64,000 bases of DNA from assembly GCA_037954325.1 (NCBI GenBank), contig JBBMNZ010000001.1, positions 20,999,258-21,063,257 of the forward strand, read 5' to 3'. How positions within the stretch are numbered: position 1 is the first letter of the stretch; each line of letters begins with the position of its first letter. This document shows, piece by piece, positions 44,666 to 58,689 of this stretch. The notes beneath the pieces are model-generated. The model saw only the letters and a program-made list of their open reading frames with translations. It made no database searches and was not told where the DNA came from. Origin of the DNA: Fistularia commersonii. Taxonomy: Eukaryota > Chordata > Actinopteri > Syngnathiformes > Fistulariidae. The position numbers were made by a program, and so were the translations under genes.

Positions 44666-47507
44666 AACATAATATGTACTGTACCGAAACAGTCAGCAGC
44701 CAAGGTGGAATATATATTATTATTGTTATATTTGCCAGAAATGGCAAAGGGAAGACTCACTGCAGACCTAATGAACCGTCCTGATGCTCTTGCATTGATT
44801 CTGCGCTCAATTCCCCCACACATGCAAATGTTATTTCAGAAAACCTGATATGCAGAGAATAATTAAGACCCTGTTTCCCGCTTGTCTCCTTGTCATCGAC
44901 CTTTCAGTTACATCTGGTCCAAACAAATTGATGTGGAAGCTCCCCATCCCTAAAGACCGCAAGTCCAGACCGCCATCGGACCAAACAGTGCTCCTTGGGG
45001 GACGTCAAGACTTTGTCAGATGAGTCACTCTTTGTTTTGCTTCAGGGGAAAACGTAAGCAACCTTTAAGCAGGGCCTAATAGGACGGCAAACGAAACACG
45101 TTGCGTTTGGATTGAAAGCGAACGCTGCAGCTGGAGGTGGGCTGGATGCTGTCAGAGGAGGATCTCGGAGCTGACAGAACACCTAACACTAACACAATAT
45201 GAAAGGGCTAGCGAGAGAGGCATTAATCAACGCAACAATCCTCAGTTTTTAAAATCCTTTTTGATGCCATCGCGATTTAATTTTTTGTTACATTGTCGAG
45301 GTACGACAAGATGGCATTTGTTAGCTTCAAAGGTCCTTGATGGTCAATGTTTAGGTTGCAATGGTAAAGTCTTGTTACAGGAACCAGAATATTTGAGTTT
45401 TTTGGAGTATTTTTCGCCTCTCGACAAAGACTTTTTATTTTACGGAGCATGGTGAGCGAAATCGCTAGCTTATTGCTAATCTAATGACGTAGTAATCACA
45501 TTGAAAATATGCAAACTGGTAAAAAGCATTAAATAATCCTATCCTCTGATCCATAAAATATGGTTCATTACTGAGATATGCTCAGAATAACGCGGTTCAT
45601 AACCTGTACGTGTTGCAGACATCTATAGAGCTTTACCTCTCTCCACTCAACAGTCCATCCTCTGCAGTAGAAGACTTTCTAGGAAACTGTGTTGCATTCA
45701 TTGGGGTTGTGACACCTTGTCCTCTGATCCTAAACAGATCTAGGTCGCCGCTCTTCATTTATCACGGCTGTCATGGCCACTGCCGGAGACTCCCGAGCAA
45801 CTCGTGTTCCATTACATCCTACATCAGCCGTGCGTTTTAGTATGTTTATGTGCCACAAGGCTTGGCTGATGTGTCAAGTGAATCTTGGATATTAATCCTG
45901 TGCTTCTTGAAATTTAGTATGTTATGCTGTAAAAGGTTTCCAACTAAATATCCAAAGAACTGTGCCTCCTGCTAGAGAAGTAATCACTCTGAATCACAAC
46001 TGAAACAAGATGATCAATAATCTCCTCTAATCCAAGCAAACTTGGACCTCTCGCATGTACCGTGAGGTCCGCTTTGCAATGAAATCCATGTCTTCACACA
46101 CATTTGACTAATCTGTTTATCCGTTTCCCGTTTTAGTTGAGTTTTGTAATTAATTTTAATTGCTGGTGATGCTGAGTTCTACATGTGAGGCAGGCAGGGC
46201 TGGCAATCGGATCAAAAAAAAAAAAAAAATAGAAAAGAAAAGAACAAAGAGGGAGCTCTGTTTAGAGAACCGAGGGTTCTGTCTTGATGATCTAAAGAAC
46301 AGCGCACATTGGATTTTCATTAAGTTTAGGGCAGCAAAGTCACCTTCCACTGTTTTGAAAGCACAGCACAGCACCACTGTACCTGGTGCCCAGTTCAAAG
46401 GGATTGCTTTAAGTCCCTCCATTGATTCACAGGCGAATTTTTGGGCAAGACACTGATAAACCGATCTGAAATTCAGCTCTCGTGCTCTTTATGAGGCAAA
46501 TGGCGAAACTGTTTGCCACACAGATACAATGACAGTGGTCTGACTCCACTGGGCTCCGCTGTGGACCTCTTTTCTGTTTTTAAAAAATTAAATATAAACC
46601 AGATAAAAAAAGATGCACACTAACGCTCCAGCAAAGTCTCAATTAAAAACAGAAACAAACTGAATAACACAAAATTAAACTAAATGCTCATAAATATCTC
46701 TCAACACACACACACACACACACAAACACAATGGATAAATTACAATGTTGGCTAATTTTATGATCATAAAATGCTTGAAATAAGCGCTGGTTACCACACA
46801 TCGGTAAACAACACAAACATAATCAGTCTCTGGCAAAAGGCGGACTTAACTCGCTCCGCTCTTTTACTTCACAACCCCACCTACACGTCCTCCTCAGCTG
46901 CAGTAAATCCCGACTGAGCTGAAGTTCAAGACGGCTGCAAAGTGATGACTCCGTCCTGTGTCTTCTTTAAAAAAGATTTTATCATCTCATATTAAAGTGA
47001 ATGGAATGTTGGAAAAAAAATCAGAGGCCGAACCCAAACAATCCTGAATCAAAGGGGTTGCGACCCCTTTTAGCCCCTGAACACGCCCCCTCCCCGCCCT
47101 CCCGCCAAAAATCCCCATTCACACAGCTGCATGAACACACACGTCATTTTTAAACAAACATGTCACAGGTGGATTTGCTAATTTGGAGAGGGCATAGAAC
47201 GGCTGAAAAATGACCATAGCGCCAGTTCAAAACAAGCACTACCTGTTTTGCCACATGCCCCAGACAGAAAATAGAGCCCTGAGTGTTAACCAAGGGACTT
47301 ATATTACAAAGTACTCACATCCAGTTTATTGCACACACCTGAGTACTGTCTGCCTCCTCCCCGGGAATTGGGTCGCAGTCCTGCATTCGACCACAACGGC
47401 CCCATTTGAACCCCGTCAATGAACATATGTAAGAATGAATATTTCCTTTAATCCTCCTACAGAGGGGGAAATATCAAGAAATTAGTAAAAGGAGAACAAG
47501 TCTGTAG

Positions 47508-47703
47508 AGGTTCTCAGTCATCCAGGTCATGGTGAATTCTTGTCAAAATCTTCTTTTCGTGGCAACTGGACTTGAATTTCTTCACTTGAAGATGTTTCAC
47601 CCCTCAGCCGAGGCCCATTGGAACCGAGGAAGCATCTCAGATGAGGGGTGAAATGTCAAGTGAAGAAATTCAAGTCCAGTTGCTACGACAAGAAGATTTC
47701 ACC
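47508..47703. repeat. Large inverted repeat (about 60-bp arms)
   Basis: The left arm at about 47545-47606 (containing GGCAACTGGACTTGAATTTC) and the right arm at about 47640-47703 (containing GAAATTCAAGTCCAGTTGC) are near-perfect reverse complements with a spacer of about 34 bp. The lead-in GGTTCTCAGTCATCCAGGTC is a known-looking fish repeat start, possibly the terminal region of a Penelope-like element. I could not confirm the class. Confidence 0.6.
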
Positions 47704-48824
47704 AAAAAAGGAGAACAAGGAAAACAATGGGGGAGAAGAGGGAAAAAAAAAGCCGCTTCCAAACTAGGCTCCTTTTGGGGGGCACAGAGTGGAATTGGGA
47801 AAAACAAAACACCTCAGCATATAAGCAACGTGATAAGAAATTACAAATAAAAAGACATTACAACAGTACTCAAAGACTTGCACATGTGGGAGGGGAGAGG
47901 GTGTCGGGGTGTGAAGGTGTCCCAGCACAGACAGCGGAGGCCATGTATGCTGCCCAAACAGAGGCGCGCCGCACTGACTTCCGTATGCTGCTCTGCAACG
48001 AGGGGAAGGAGAGAGGTGGGAGTTAAGACGGCGTTGAGTTGAGGGTGTGTGTGCGTTATGTCCTCATGTGTGTGTTTGTGTGAACCCATCGACTTCAATC
48101 CCCATCCAGTCCTGTACAATTGTCTCTATCGTCTGATGACTGATGACAAAGACGCCGTTTAAAAGATGTGCAGATGAAAGTAGTGCCACCAAAACAGAGC
48201 CCGGACAGCAAATCACTTGCTAAATTGAGAAGTTCTTCTTCATATCAACCTTACCTTGAATTATTCTGTGATAATAGCAGAATGATTATGTGCGCTGCTC
48301 TCCGGTTTCTTTTAAGCCTACGGTTATTGTGGCTGAGATCAAATCTACCAGCATAGTTCCGCCTACATTTTCAGGGTGAATTTGAAGACGAAGTTTATGC
48401 TTTTAATCCCCAATGTGTATCTCATAAATCACAGATAGTGAGCATTGGTCTAGGTGTTGAACAGGACAGTGTGGGCATTGACTTATCGAGTGCCCGTTCC
48501 AGTGGCCCCGGAGCCTCGCTTCCTGGGCATTACATGGTGCTTCAGCAGAAAGCTCATTCACCTTTAATGACTTCAACACAATGAGAGTCTCTCCAGTTTG
48601 GAGTGATGGCAGATGCTGGTTGCTATAGCTACCATCAGTTCAATCATTTTGGAGTATTAATAAGTTCTTGCCAGACTAAGGAGGCACTTAGGTCTGGGAC
48701 ATGCAGAGGTCCTGATATTTTCACGAATGACAATTAAAGTAAAAAATGGTGAGGAAAGGACAATTCTACAGCTTGTGATTTCTATTGCAAGCCGAAGCTC
48801 CCTTATCATATCCAAAGCGACCGA

Positions 48825-49080
48825 GCGCTAATGCTTAGGATGACAAACATGCTGGCATTTCTCATTCCTCTCCTTTCCAGGGCATATCTCCAACTCTCTC
48901 AACCGTCCTCCGCTCGCTCCCTGCTCTCAGTACAGACAACAATGTCGTCCGCAAACTCTGTAGGTCGTAATGATTCCTGCCTAAGTCCATCTGTCAGTTT
49001 GTCCATCAAAACTAGCAAACAAAAAGGGGCTTGATGCTGATCCCTGATGCACTCCCACCTCCACTGTCAAAACACCAAGA
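48825..49080 (-). pseudogene. LINE reverse transcriptase relic (FADDIV motif)
   Basis: The minus strand reads VLMDKLTDGLRQESLRPTEF, then ADDIVVCTESRERAEDG, a stop, and ESWRYALER. FADDIV (about 48938-48955) is the catalytic aspartate motif of reverse transcriptase, and the flanking words match the same fish LINE family as the remnant at 14381-14950. One in-frame stop and no upstream or downstream domains: a short dead fragment. Confidence 0.8.
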
Positions 49081-50242
49081 GCATTATTAAAAACTGTAAT
49101 TGGTGGGTTAAATTTGTAGCAACACGTTCAGATCACTACCATATTGCAGTTTTATTGCAAACTACCTCAAGGGAAAGATGACAGTAGGAGGCCTGTAGAG
49201 AGCGATGTACATTGGCCAAAGATAGTTAAGCCCTGTGAGTCTGTGTAACCTGGTGTGATCCTTGAAACTGGAGATCTTGTAAACAAGCTTGACCAAACAA
49301 TTAAGTCAAAACCCCCAAACACATTGCCTTCAAATTCGATGGAACCCGTGTGATACATCCGTCAGCGTATCCATAGATGCCTGTGCCCGAATCAACCGTC
49401 TCCGATGGATGGTGTAACCTTCCCCCCTGCCTTCGGTTACCCAAACCATACCCTGAGGTGAAATGAGTCCAGTGGAGTGTGGGGGGCCCTGCATTGTGGT
49501 GGCTGAGCTTAGGAAGGATTTAAACACTACTACTTAGCGACTCTTAACCTCACTGACCCTCCTGGGACTAACACAAATCCTGTTGTGCTAGAGAATTACA
49601 TTAAGCCTTTGCTTTGAAAGCAGGCCCCAGTAAGCACATGGACTGGAGTGGTTTTGACATATTTTTCATCTTTCACTACGAGTTAGCAATGAGTTCGTGT
49701 TTTGATACGATGACGACAACACACCGTAATCTCTCATGTCTCACTGGAACTGGACTCCCATTAATTGACCAACCACACCTAATTTTTCAGGAGCTTTTGG
49801 AGTTTTTGATGACATTAAGGCAGCTTTGTCAGGTCAGTGTTTAATGCCACTGACTAGTCACGAAAACGCAAACTCCGTAAGAAGCCAGAGCCAAGTGTGT
49901 ATAATTCTCTGTAATGACTCACAACCTAAATGGCCAAATCTCTTAAGTCATTCTACAAATGTCCCAGACATGTATAAACAGCATATGGGCACAGAAGAAC
50001 ATGTGCATTCTTGCATATGTATATTTATATATCCATTTCATTCTGTAAAAATGACATCCATCTCATTCTGTAAACATATTTAATCCTATGCTGAGACCCC
50101 TTTGGATATAAGTGTGTGGTGTGTGTTTGTACACACACACACATATAGATATATAGTGGTCATCAATTTTCCTTAAGGATTTATGAAGTCTATCCATCTA
50201 ACCGTTCAGCCATCCACCCCTCTATAACACAAAATGTTTTTA

Positions 50243-50332
50243 AATTATTATTATTATTATTACTATCATTATTATTATTATCGTTATCAGTAGTAGTATC
50301 GTTCATCATTAGTATTATAAGTATTAGTATTA
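50243..50332. repeat. Imperfect (ATT)n repeat
   Basis: ATT units with interspersed ATC and AGT variants, an old and decaying trinucleotide array. Confidence 0.85.
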
Positions 50333-53131
50333 GCATATCTTAACAGCAGTTATTTCTGCAAGCGCCACAATGATTGAGTGATTTTTAGCATCTTTAATCG
50401 GCCATTTATTTACCGTTTCAATTTGTATTACATGTTTGTTATGATGGCGCTGGGTAGTTTTTGCCCAGAGCATTCACAGTTGATAGCCTTTGACTTGTTT
50501 TCATTCAGCCTTAGTCTGCAAATTCAACACTGAGCACATGGAAACCAAATGAATTCAAGAAATCTGTTTTTCATTTATTCCACTTACCGTATCTGATGAG
50601 TGTGTCAGTTTTGTATCTAGTTCAGGTCCTTATCAAGTTTTTATGGTAACAAAAAGTCAGAAACCAGTAATGTTTACTGTCACCATATCATAATTAGCTG
50701 GGTTTTTTTCCCACTTGAATTTGAAAAACCTATTCTGTCAAAATCCCAAAATAATATCCCGTAATCTGTGCTTCCAGCTGTAGCTGGGATGCTGTGCACC
50801 CAGGACCAGAGGACCACATGCAGATAGTGTCTGCGAGCACCAATTCTCGCATGTACGTCATCCGCACAAGAAGATAGTGCCCTTTTGTGCTTGTGTCATC
50901 TTATCATTTGCCCTCTGCCTGGTTATCGGGATCGGGATCGAGCCACGGGCATGGATCGGCACGAAAAATAACAAGCAAATGTTGGCACCCACCGTAAATA
51001 TAGCAGGAATGTAAATCCCATCCCTAAAAAAAAGCATACATGTTCTTGATCAGCTGTTCCCGCTGGGGAGAGTTTGTGTCTTGATTTACCATCAGGTTGT
51101 GTTTGTTGAGAAGATATGCACTATATACGCTTCCTTAAATGATAACATGAAACAGGAATATGGGAGAATAAATGTCATTGAAGCATCTTGTGGCAGATCA
51201 AATAGTCTGATTCATGCTTTCTATCTTTAAAACTGGCTTAAAGAACATATTCAAACCTGGGTTACTTGAGTTGAACTTGAGTGAGTCACCCTGCTGTCTA
51301 GCATTCTTCCAGTAAAAGTGTCCTGACTAGTCCCAAGCCTGTACTGGAAATGCACCATGGCTTTGCACAATGTCGGGGGAGAGCTGGCTAATCAAATAGA
51401 AAATCACAAAAACATGGCCCTCCTCAACAAAACCTCGCTCTGTTCCAGAAGTCTCTTTTTTTTCCCCAGACAATAAAATGAATAGTCATGATTTGGCCCT
51501 TTACTGAACTTACTGTAAGTGATTTCACGAAATGGAAGAAAAACACCAATGTCACATCTTATTTGAACATTAAAAGAAGATATCCTTTTAGCCTTGAAGC
51601 GAACAAATGACAGATGGGGACCAAATGTCTCTGTAAACATTTCTGTCAAGTAGGTTAGTGGTTACTTGGCTCACCTTAGCTGTTGTAAATTCATTTGCAT
51701 AGTTCTTTATTTCTCCTTCCTCTCATTTGACAGCATCTAACTCTGGCTAAAAACCTTTCAAAACACTTTCACACGAGCAATCGCGGCGGCACACAATTGG
51801 CAACCCCCGTTGCATTCTGAACACACCTCACACGTGAAAACCTCAAGATTTTTGTGCGACAGGCTAATGTGGAAATCGACCGTGCATTCTCATTCACAAA
51901 AGGTCTATTCTGGTTATTTCAGGGGCAAGCTGTTGGGCTGATATTCAAAAGTTCCTCTTTTGGCAAAGCAAAGCTGTTCTAGGTTAACAACCCCCCTTGG
52001 TTCCTTGGAGAGGTTGATACTGTAGGCAATAGAACCAGGGCCTCACTGGGTACTTTATCAAAACCTCATGGAAGACACCAATGTGCACACACATTTTAGA
52101 GAGAACATAAGAGGAATGAGGGTTTAGGTTGCTTCAAAAATTCCTCGTACATTGCTTAAAACCATTGCTCTATTTTACGATCACGTCACTCGAAAACATA
52201 TTAGCATATATTATTTGTTTTTCATACGCCGATACGTTGGAGCGGAGAGGGGTTAGTTAGACAACAAATATGCCGGGCCTCGGCTATGCAAAGCACGTAG
52301 GGGCCCACCACATACGTTCTGCTTCTCATTATGGCCCCTTACATGCCTCCCATTATCTTCCGGCCATCTTTCCCTCGGGCCTATAGCCTTCTAGCCATTT
52401 ATGTGTCAACAGAATTACCACGGAGAAGTTCCCATGTCTCAGATGAACGTTTTTCCCTCTGCGGCCCTTTCTTCTTCTCAGACGTGTAACTCTATACGGG
52501 GCTCCTTCCCCGATCCCCGGCGAGCCTTAAAGGTCCCCCTATGGTGCCTACATATTCTTTGTGTACGCCGAATACGTCTGGAAAGCCAAAATAGTCAGAA
52601 CCGATTAAGAAATTAACCCCCCTCTCTTGTCTGCCTCCTCACAAAAAACAAAAAAAAACTGTGGCTAATCTCAAGGCAGCGAGTGTGTGAGCGTGTCCTC
52701 ATGTGAACTTCAGCTGGATGAAACGGCAAACACGCAGCTGAGTCCTGCCGCTGCGTGGCCTCTCTTTCTCCCCGCTCGGCTTTAGCTCCCTTTCTCTCAG
52801 TCGCCTCCTTGCTTGCCCGCAGCATGCCAACAAGTAAGACCTGAGACAGAACTGTCAAGGCGGCCTCATATCCGGGTTATACGTGTGAGCAGAATGCAAT
52901 TAGGGTTTCACGGTGGAAAAAGATAGTCAGCCAGCACGGGGGATAACCGCGTCTGTCGATATACGGAGTCCAGTCGGTTCTCTGTCAACGGGAAATGAGC
53001 TGATGAGTCGGGCTAAAAAGGTGCTCTATTTCCGGGTAAAACGGGGTAACGGAAGGAGCGGCAAAAACAAATATACTGCATTGCGTCACAGTATTAAATC
53101 CCAGTGACTTGTATGCGAGGCTATGGCTGCA

Positions 53132-53155
53132 GCTTTTTTTTTTTTTTTTTTTTTT
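53132..53155. repeat. Poly-T tract
   Basis: A run of about 22 T, in no visible element. Read as poly-A it could be a retroposon tail on the minus strand. Confidence 0.9.
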
Positions 53156-53889
53156 ACACGAATGCTGAGTACAAAAAAGGATGATGATGCTGATGATCCT
53201 CAAAAGTTTTTTGCCCTTGACCTTCATAAGCCTCAAATAATTTAAAATACACCCCCTCAAGTGCCAAAGGCCAAATTCACCCATCACAGCATGCAGGATG
53301 TTTAGTCATCTCTTTCTCTGATTCGTGGCATTTGTTGTGTAATTCTGAGGGAGCACAGGATTGTGATCCAGATGTCTGTGGGAGATGGATACATGTCCCC
53401 AGTGGACAAGAAATCACAATCACAATGAGACCATGTTATCAAATAAAAATTAAATCAAGTAATACTCTACTGTATCACTCTAACTACACTCAGTTACTGA
53501 ATGTCAACAGTATGTTGGACACAGAACGCTCCAGCTCATTTGCTGTTGGATTTGGTAACCTGACAGCCTTCTGCATCCAGGTGTATTCTGCACGCCGGCT
53601 GCACATCGACAGCATCCACTGTGGCCAGGAAAAGCTTTGACAGTCACATTGACTGATTCCCTTATAAACACATCTGTGTTTAATATCAGCTTCCGGTGTC
53701 TCACAGATTGCCAATATTGAGTGAGACTGATCTTTGTAAATGTAATTGAAGCATAAAAGTGCTTAAATTTATAATGATAAAAACCGAGTCCTGTGACATT
53801 GGGATCGGAGTATGAAGAAAAGAAGGGTGACAAAGTGGAACAGGGGTTAGTCCTTCTCACACAGCAACAGGAATAGTTTCATGTTTCTA

Positions 53890-54076
53890 TATGGCGTGTG
53901 AATGGTTGTATGTCTCCATATGTGGCCCTGTGATCGACTGGAACTGGTCCAAGGTGAACCCCGCCAATTGCCCAATAACAGCCAAGACACACCATTGTTA
54001 CCCTGTGTGTCGGATAAGCGGTACAGAGAATGAATGAATGAATGAATGAATGAATGAATGAATGAATGAATGAAAC
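53890..54076 (+). mobile_element. Fish SINE-like repeat, 3' part with GAAT tail
   Basis: GTGTGAATGGTTGTATGTCT, TGGCCCTGTGATCGACTGG and GATAAGCGGTACAGAGAATG form the 3' end of the repeat. It runs straight into a (GAAT)n tail at about 54029-54074, which suggests that the tail is the expanded insertion tail. Confidence 0.7.
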
Positions 54077-56136
54077 AAAGAAAAAGGATATCCCAGAGCA
54101 AACCAGCAAAAAAGTTCAGAGTAAGTGCCATGTAACTTCGATGTCTGATAGCCGCTCTCAAATCCAAAATTTAATTCTCGTGTTCTTGTTAGAAATAATC
54201 TCCCGGTTACTCGGAGGTAGGCTTGCCAGAGCCAATCCCCACTTCACTAGGCCGCCCTCCATGCGTAGAAACATACACGATCACATCTGCCACAGGGCCT
54301 GCACTTTCAATGAATATTGATGCATCATGTATTCATTTGGTTAACTGAAATATGGGGAACCTGGCAGACGTAATGGCCGGAGCAGGCTCACATTTTTCCT
54401 CCCCTGTCAGAGTGCATCGCGTTGACACGCAGGCACAACCGATTCAATTCAGCTGGCAAAGTTGAGAAGCGGGGGTCATTTGACAGGACACGGTATAGCC
54501 TGTCGTTTGTTTTCCATTTCAGGCAGAAGGCACGATTTTTTTTTTCCTTCTATTGATGGAGGCAGCGGAAATGATGAAAAGTCATTTGTTGCCACAACAG
54601 TGCTTGCAGCTGGAGCTCCTTCGCTATGGAGCAAGAACTCTAAACTCTGAGAATAAGTTTGGTAATGTAAGAAACAGACTGTGTGGTTTGCATTAAATTA
54701 CACCTGGTGGACTCTGGCTGAGATCTGAGCCATCTGAGCCAGACCACCTCTGAATGTCTGGCAGACCCATCACATTCTGATCACACTGAAGATTAAGAAT
54801 GTCTAATAGCACTTTAAACCAGGTGTTAATATGGTCGAGCCAGATTCTTCTTTATATTTCTCCCCTTGGGGTTTTCTCCCTCTGTCAATGTGCTACTTAA
54901 GCTCCTTTTCGTAAATACGGAAATGATAAAAATATATACCTGATATGCTCGAGGTCTGACAGTTCCAGAACAAGCTTGGCGAACAGCGATGCACCGCAGA
55001 ATTAAATAGTACGGATAAATATATCCATTTATTGAGTAATGACTCCAAGGTAAATATTGATTGGATTAAGTACTTTGACACAGAGAAAACTTCAGTCTTC
55101 CCACCACTAACCCAGCAAACAGGCCAAAACCCCCGATGCATTCCAAGCAGCATCTGGTCCAAGAAGTGGTCGCGCATTCAATGTTCTTTATCTTTGTATG
55201 ACACCATTTGCTGTACTTTGGTGGTTGCAAACTTAATCCCCCCCCGAAGGTTTTCCTTCAAACTGGTCATTTTAGGACCAAACTGAATTTATCAACGCTG
55301 CTTTCTCAGTCATCTGCAGTTCAGAGTTTTGCTTTTGCATCTCTCCTTCAGCTCTCTGCCCCCCCCCCCCCCCCCTTTAGATAGCTCTAACACATTGGCT
55401 GGTACGTAGGTAGGTGTTTACTCCATAAAAAAATAAAAAAAACTCTCAACTCCTCCACAAATACATAAATATGGAATCACAAATTGAGAGTGGACTTGTG
55501 TTACCTCCTTATGTAACCAGACTGTCGGGATGTGATGATTTGAATAAAAAAAAAAAAAAAAAAATTCTGTCCGATGTGTAGGAGTCAGAGGACGGTGATA
55601 ATGGCATTTAGCAGACTGCATCTTTAACATGTATTCAACTTCTCCATACTTTTAGTCTTACCCAGCATATGATATTGCCTTTCAATTTTGAGATTTCTGT
55701 ATTGTCCTGACAGGCTTCTTTTATTGAGCTTGTGAATAACATCTCTACTCCCTCAGAAACCCGAGCATGGAATTTCGAGCCGTTTATCAGATGGAACCGA
55801 GGTAGTTTTTGTTCTTACAACATCGTAGATTATGTTATCTCAGATGGGCTGAAGGATTGGGCGATGAGCTCCAGGTGTTATCAGAGTATTTCTCAGCCAA
55901 GACTTCTTGGTCAATTGAGGCAAAAGGATGTCGTTGGAATGGATAATGGATTCAAGTTTTCGTCACAATTATGAAGATAAGAAGCATTTGATATGAAATG
56001 GGTTCAAGATCACATCCGCTTTCAGACTACGCATAGGATTTCTGCTCTGCTGATACGAGCTCCTTGGATTGTGACAAATGAGCGCAAGTCAAATCTCCAA
56101 CACGGAGATATTATCTCTTGCTAGTTGCGTGTTGCA
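54077..56136. other. Intergenic DNA between two SINE copies
   Basis: Nothing recognised except a poly-C run at 55359-55376 and a poly-A run at about 55546-55563. Confidence 0.6.
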
Positions 56137-56480
56137 GGCACAGTGGCACAGGGGTTATCGCTTCTGGCTCACAGCAAGAACGTCCACGGTTGGATACTGA
56201 CGGGGAGCCTTTTTGTGTGGAGTCTCCGTGTCCTCCCATGTTCTCCTTTGGGTTCTCCGGTTTCCTCCCGCAGTCCAAAAACATGCAGGAGGTTCATCGG
56301 AGACCATGACTGTCCTAGACATGCGAATGAAAGGGTGAATGGTCATGTGCCCTGTTATCAACTGGCAACTGGTTCAGAAAGTACCCCTCCTTTCGCCCAG
56401 TGACAGCTGGGATAGACTCCAGACCCCGTGTCACCGGAGTACAGGATAAGTGGTATCGATAATGAGGGAATTCATGGATG
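56137..56480 (+). mobile_element. Fish SINE-like repeat, the most complete copy
   Basis: About 340 bp from GGCACAGTGGCACAGGGGTT through CTCACAGCAAGAACGTCCA, TTTCCTCCCGCAGTCCAAA and CAGCTGGGATAGACTCCAG to GATAAGTGGTATCGATAATG. Six other copies in the window align with parts of this one. A minus-strand frame containing EPPACFWTAGGNRRTQR is a repeat artefact. Confidence 0.8.
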
Positions 56481-57907
56481 GAGAAATATAGAATAGTGAA
56501 TTGCAATTTCTTGTTAATTTTTGACAACAGTCATTTGAAAATGTGGGTCCGATCAATCTGGCTCTCACTTGCCAACACCAACATGGCGGGCATCACAGCG
56601 GCTGTATGTTTCGGTTTGGCTTTTCGAGGCAGTTCTGTTCCCAGTGGCTTCAACATCTCCGGGGTTTGAAGGTGAAACTTCATCATTTAATCATTATATG
56701 GTGATCTAAAGAGGAGGAAAACAAATAAAAGGGGTAAATTGAGCCATGAGAAAGTAATGGATGTGATGAGGGACGTGAGACACATGCATGACCAATTCAT
56801 ATCGTGATTGGTTGGTCACTGGGAGAGGATCTAAATTTCCAATACCCTTTTTTTTTTAATCCTTCACGCGAACAGTTTTTTAACAGTTATACAAGGATAA
56901 CACGTGCTCTGAAAGTTCACTGTTATCCCTGCATTAATAATTATCTCGCTAGACAACGGATTTGTTGCAATATTCGATCAGTGCGGCCACAAATAGTAAA
57001 ACTCTTTGCCTCTTGTCTCATTCACATAAGATTGTTTCTTTTCCTTTGGTGTATTGCAGGCTTTAAACCTACGACATCTGCAGACCATATCCTGCCTCAG
57101 ACGTCTCCTCAGAGTGCCTTTTCCTTTTTCTTCCACTGTAAGTCAGTCCTTCTAGATTCGTTTTCAAGTCTCCATTTTTAGTTATGCGTCGCCCTGTTAG
57201 CCGGTTTGTTTCTGCTTGAGAGACTCGTGCTAATTATCTCCAGGTTTTGTGAGTGCGATTGACCACCTTCGCTCTCGCCTGCAAGCATCTATTTGTAGAT
57301 TTTTCATTCCTTTCCCAGTTGTCTTTCCTTCCAGAGACTTGACTAAGCATGGGTCCTCTTAACCTCCTTTTTATTGGTCCAAAGCCTGTAGCCAAAACAC
57401 CTAGCCCTTTGCTTACCAGTAATACACGGTATGCACAAAACTTTTGCCCTCGGCCTTTGACCATGTTGTTCCAATCCCTGTTTTTCTTTTGAATCATTTG
57501 CAGCTTTGGGCTCTTTTTTCCCCGGGATGCTTGAGTGAAAGTGACTGCAACTAAGCAGAGCAATATATGATGTTCATTGAAGCATTTAAGCTTCTCCAGC
57601 ATTTTCCCATGGGGAAATCAGGTATCCCCAAGAAATCAGAATATCCAAGAATGAGATGCACCAGGACACAAGGTAGGTTGCAGACTTTTCCCCAGTTACC
57701 TGCAGCTACTTAGCTGCTTTCTCTGCAATCACTCCTTCTATTCCATTCAATCACAACTTTTTTGTTTCTCTTGCCGGATGATTATATGGTTGGATTTTTT
57801 CAGATACTATATGCACAGAGCTGTAACAGGAACTGTCAGCTTTATTTAATGTCAGAAACTTTATCAAAAGCAAATTTAAGCAATGGAACTAACACTTAAT
57901 ATCTCTA

Positions 57908-57971
57908 TTTCTTTATTTTATTTTATTTTATTCCATTTTATTTTATTTTATTTTATTTTATTTCATTTTAT
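57908..57971. repeat. (TTTTA)n pentanucleotide repeat
   Basis: About 12 TTTTA units with two CATTT variants. Confidence 0.9.
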
Positions 57972-58689
57972 CATTTTGGTTTATGAAACACATGGACAGT
58001 GACGGCGTTCTAACCCTTGACTCCAAGCAAGTTGACATTGTCAACTTATTTATTTTGAATACCAAATAAATAAATTGTTAAGCAATAACTATCGCACAGA
58101 TCAGTCTTTACACCTGGATCTGGCAATATATCATTCATAAATCCATTCCAAGTCACAGTTGTTGTAATAATTGTATATAATTCTTGGAAATCCTACCTTT
58201 GCTCAGACAGTACGTGGATTTCAAACATCTAATAGATTGATCCCCTTTGGGCCACGCGGGGCCCAATCCAGACCTGGCACCAACATGCATCCTCGGTAAT
58301 CCTATCACAAATGGCCGGCCCTGAGGACAGGTGTGAACACACCCGAGAAGCAATGAGGCCAGCATTTGAAACAGCAAAAGACAGTGTAAAATAGAGTACA
58401 GTTATTTCTGTTCAAATCTAATTCCTGCCATCGGGTCAAACCTGACGTTTGCAGATCTGAATCAAGGTGGGGGTGCAATGCAATGCTAAGCTGTTACCAG
58501 ACCAGACATTTAGCGCATGCAGTGTCTGTTTACTAATAATTTGAAAGAGTCAGACAGTCGCGGTACAAGAACCTACACTAGCTCTTGGACGTCGCCATGT
58601 AAAACCATGCCAATGTTTCCCGGTCACACATGCAACACACAACCAGACTGTCTGATGAATAAAGAATGAAGAATAGTTCTGTAGCGTGC

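Larger units (their letters stand above)
38907..47507. other. Downstream intergenic DNA, middle part
   Basis: No gene seen over 8.6 kb apart from one inverted SINE copy (43302-43550), a SINE tail (44580-44665) and a short AC run (46704-46724). The longest frames here are explained by repeats or lack any family resemblance. Confidence 0.6.
49081..53889. other. Downstream intergenic DNA, no gene seen
   Basis: Contains the ATT repeat and a poly-T tract. 52230-52600 is GC-richer, evenly composed and non-repetitive and may be a conserved non-coding element. No exon recognised. Confidence 0.5.

Noticed and set aside
53332..53640. A 102-codon open frame in the gene-poor region
   Set aside because: No recognisable domain, no splice context, and overlapping minus-strand frames of similar length.
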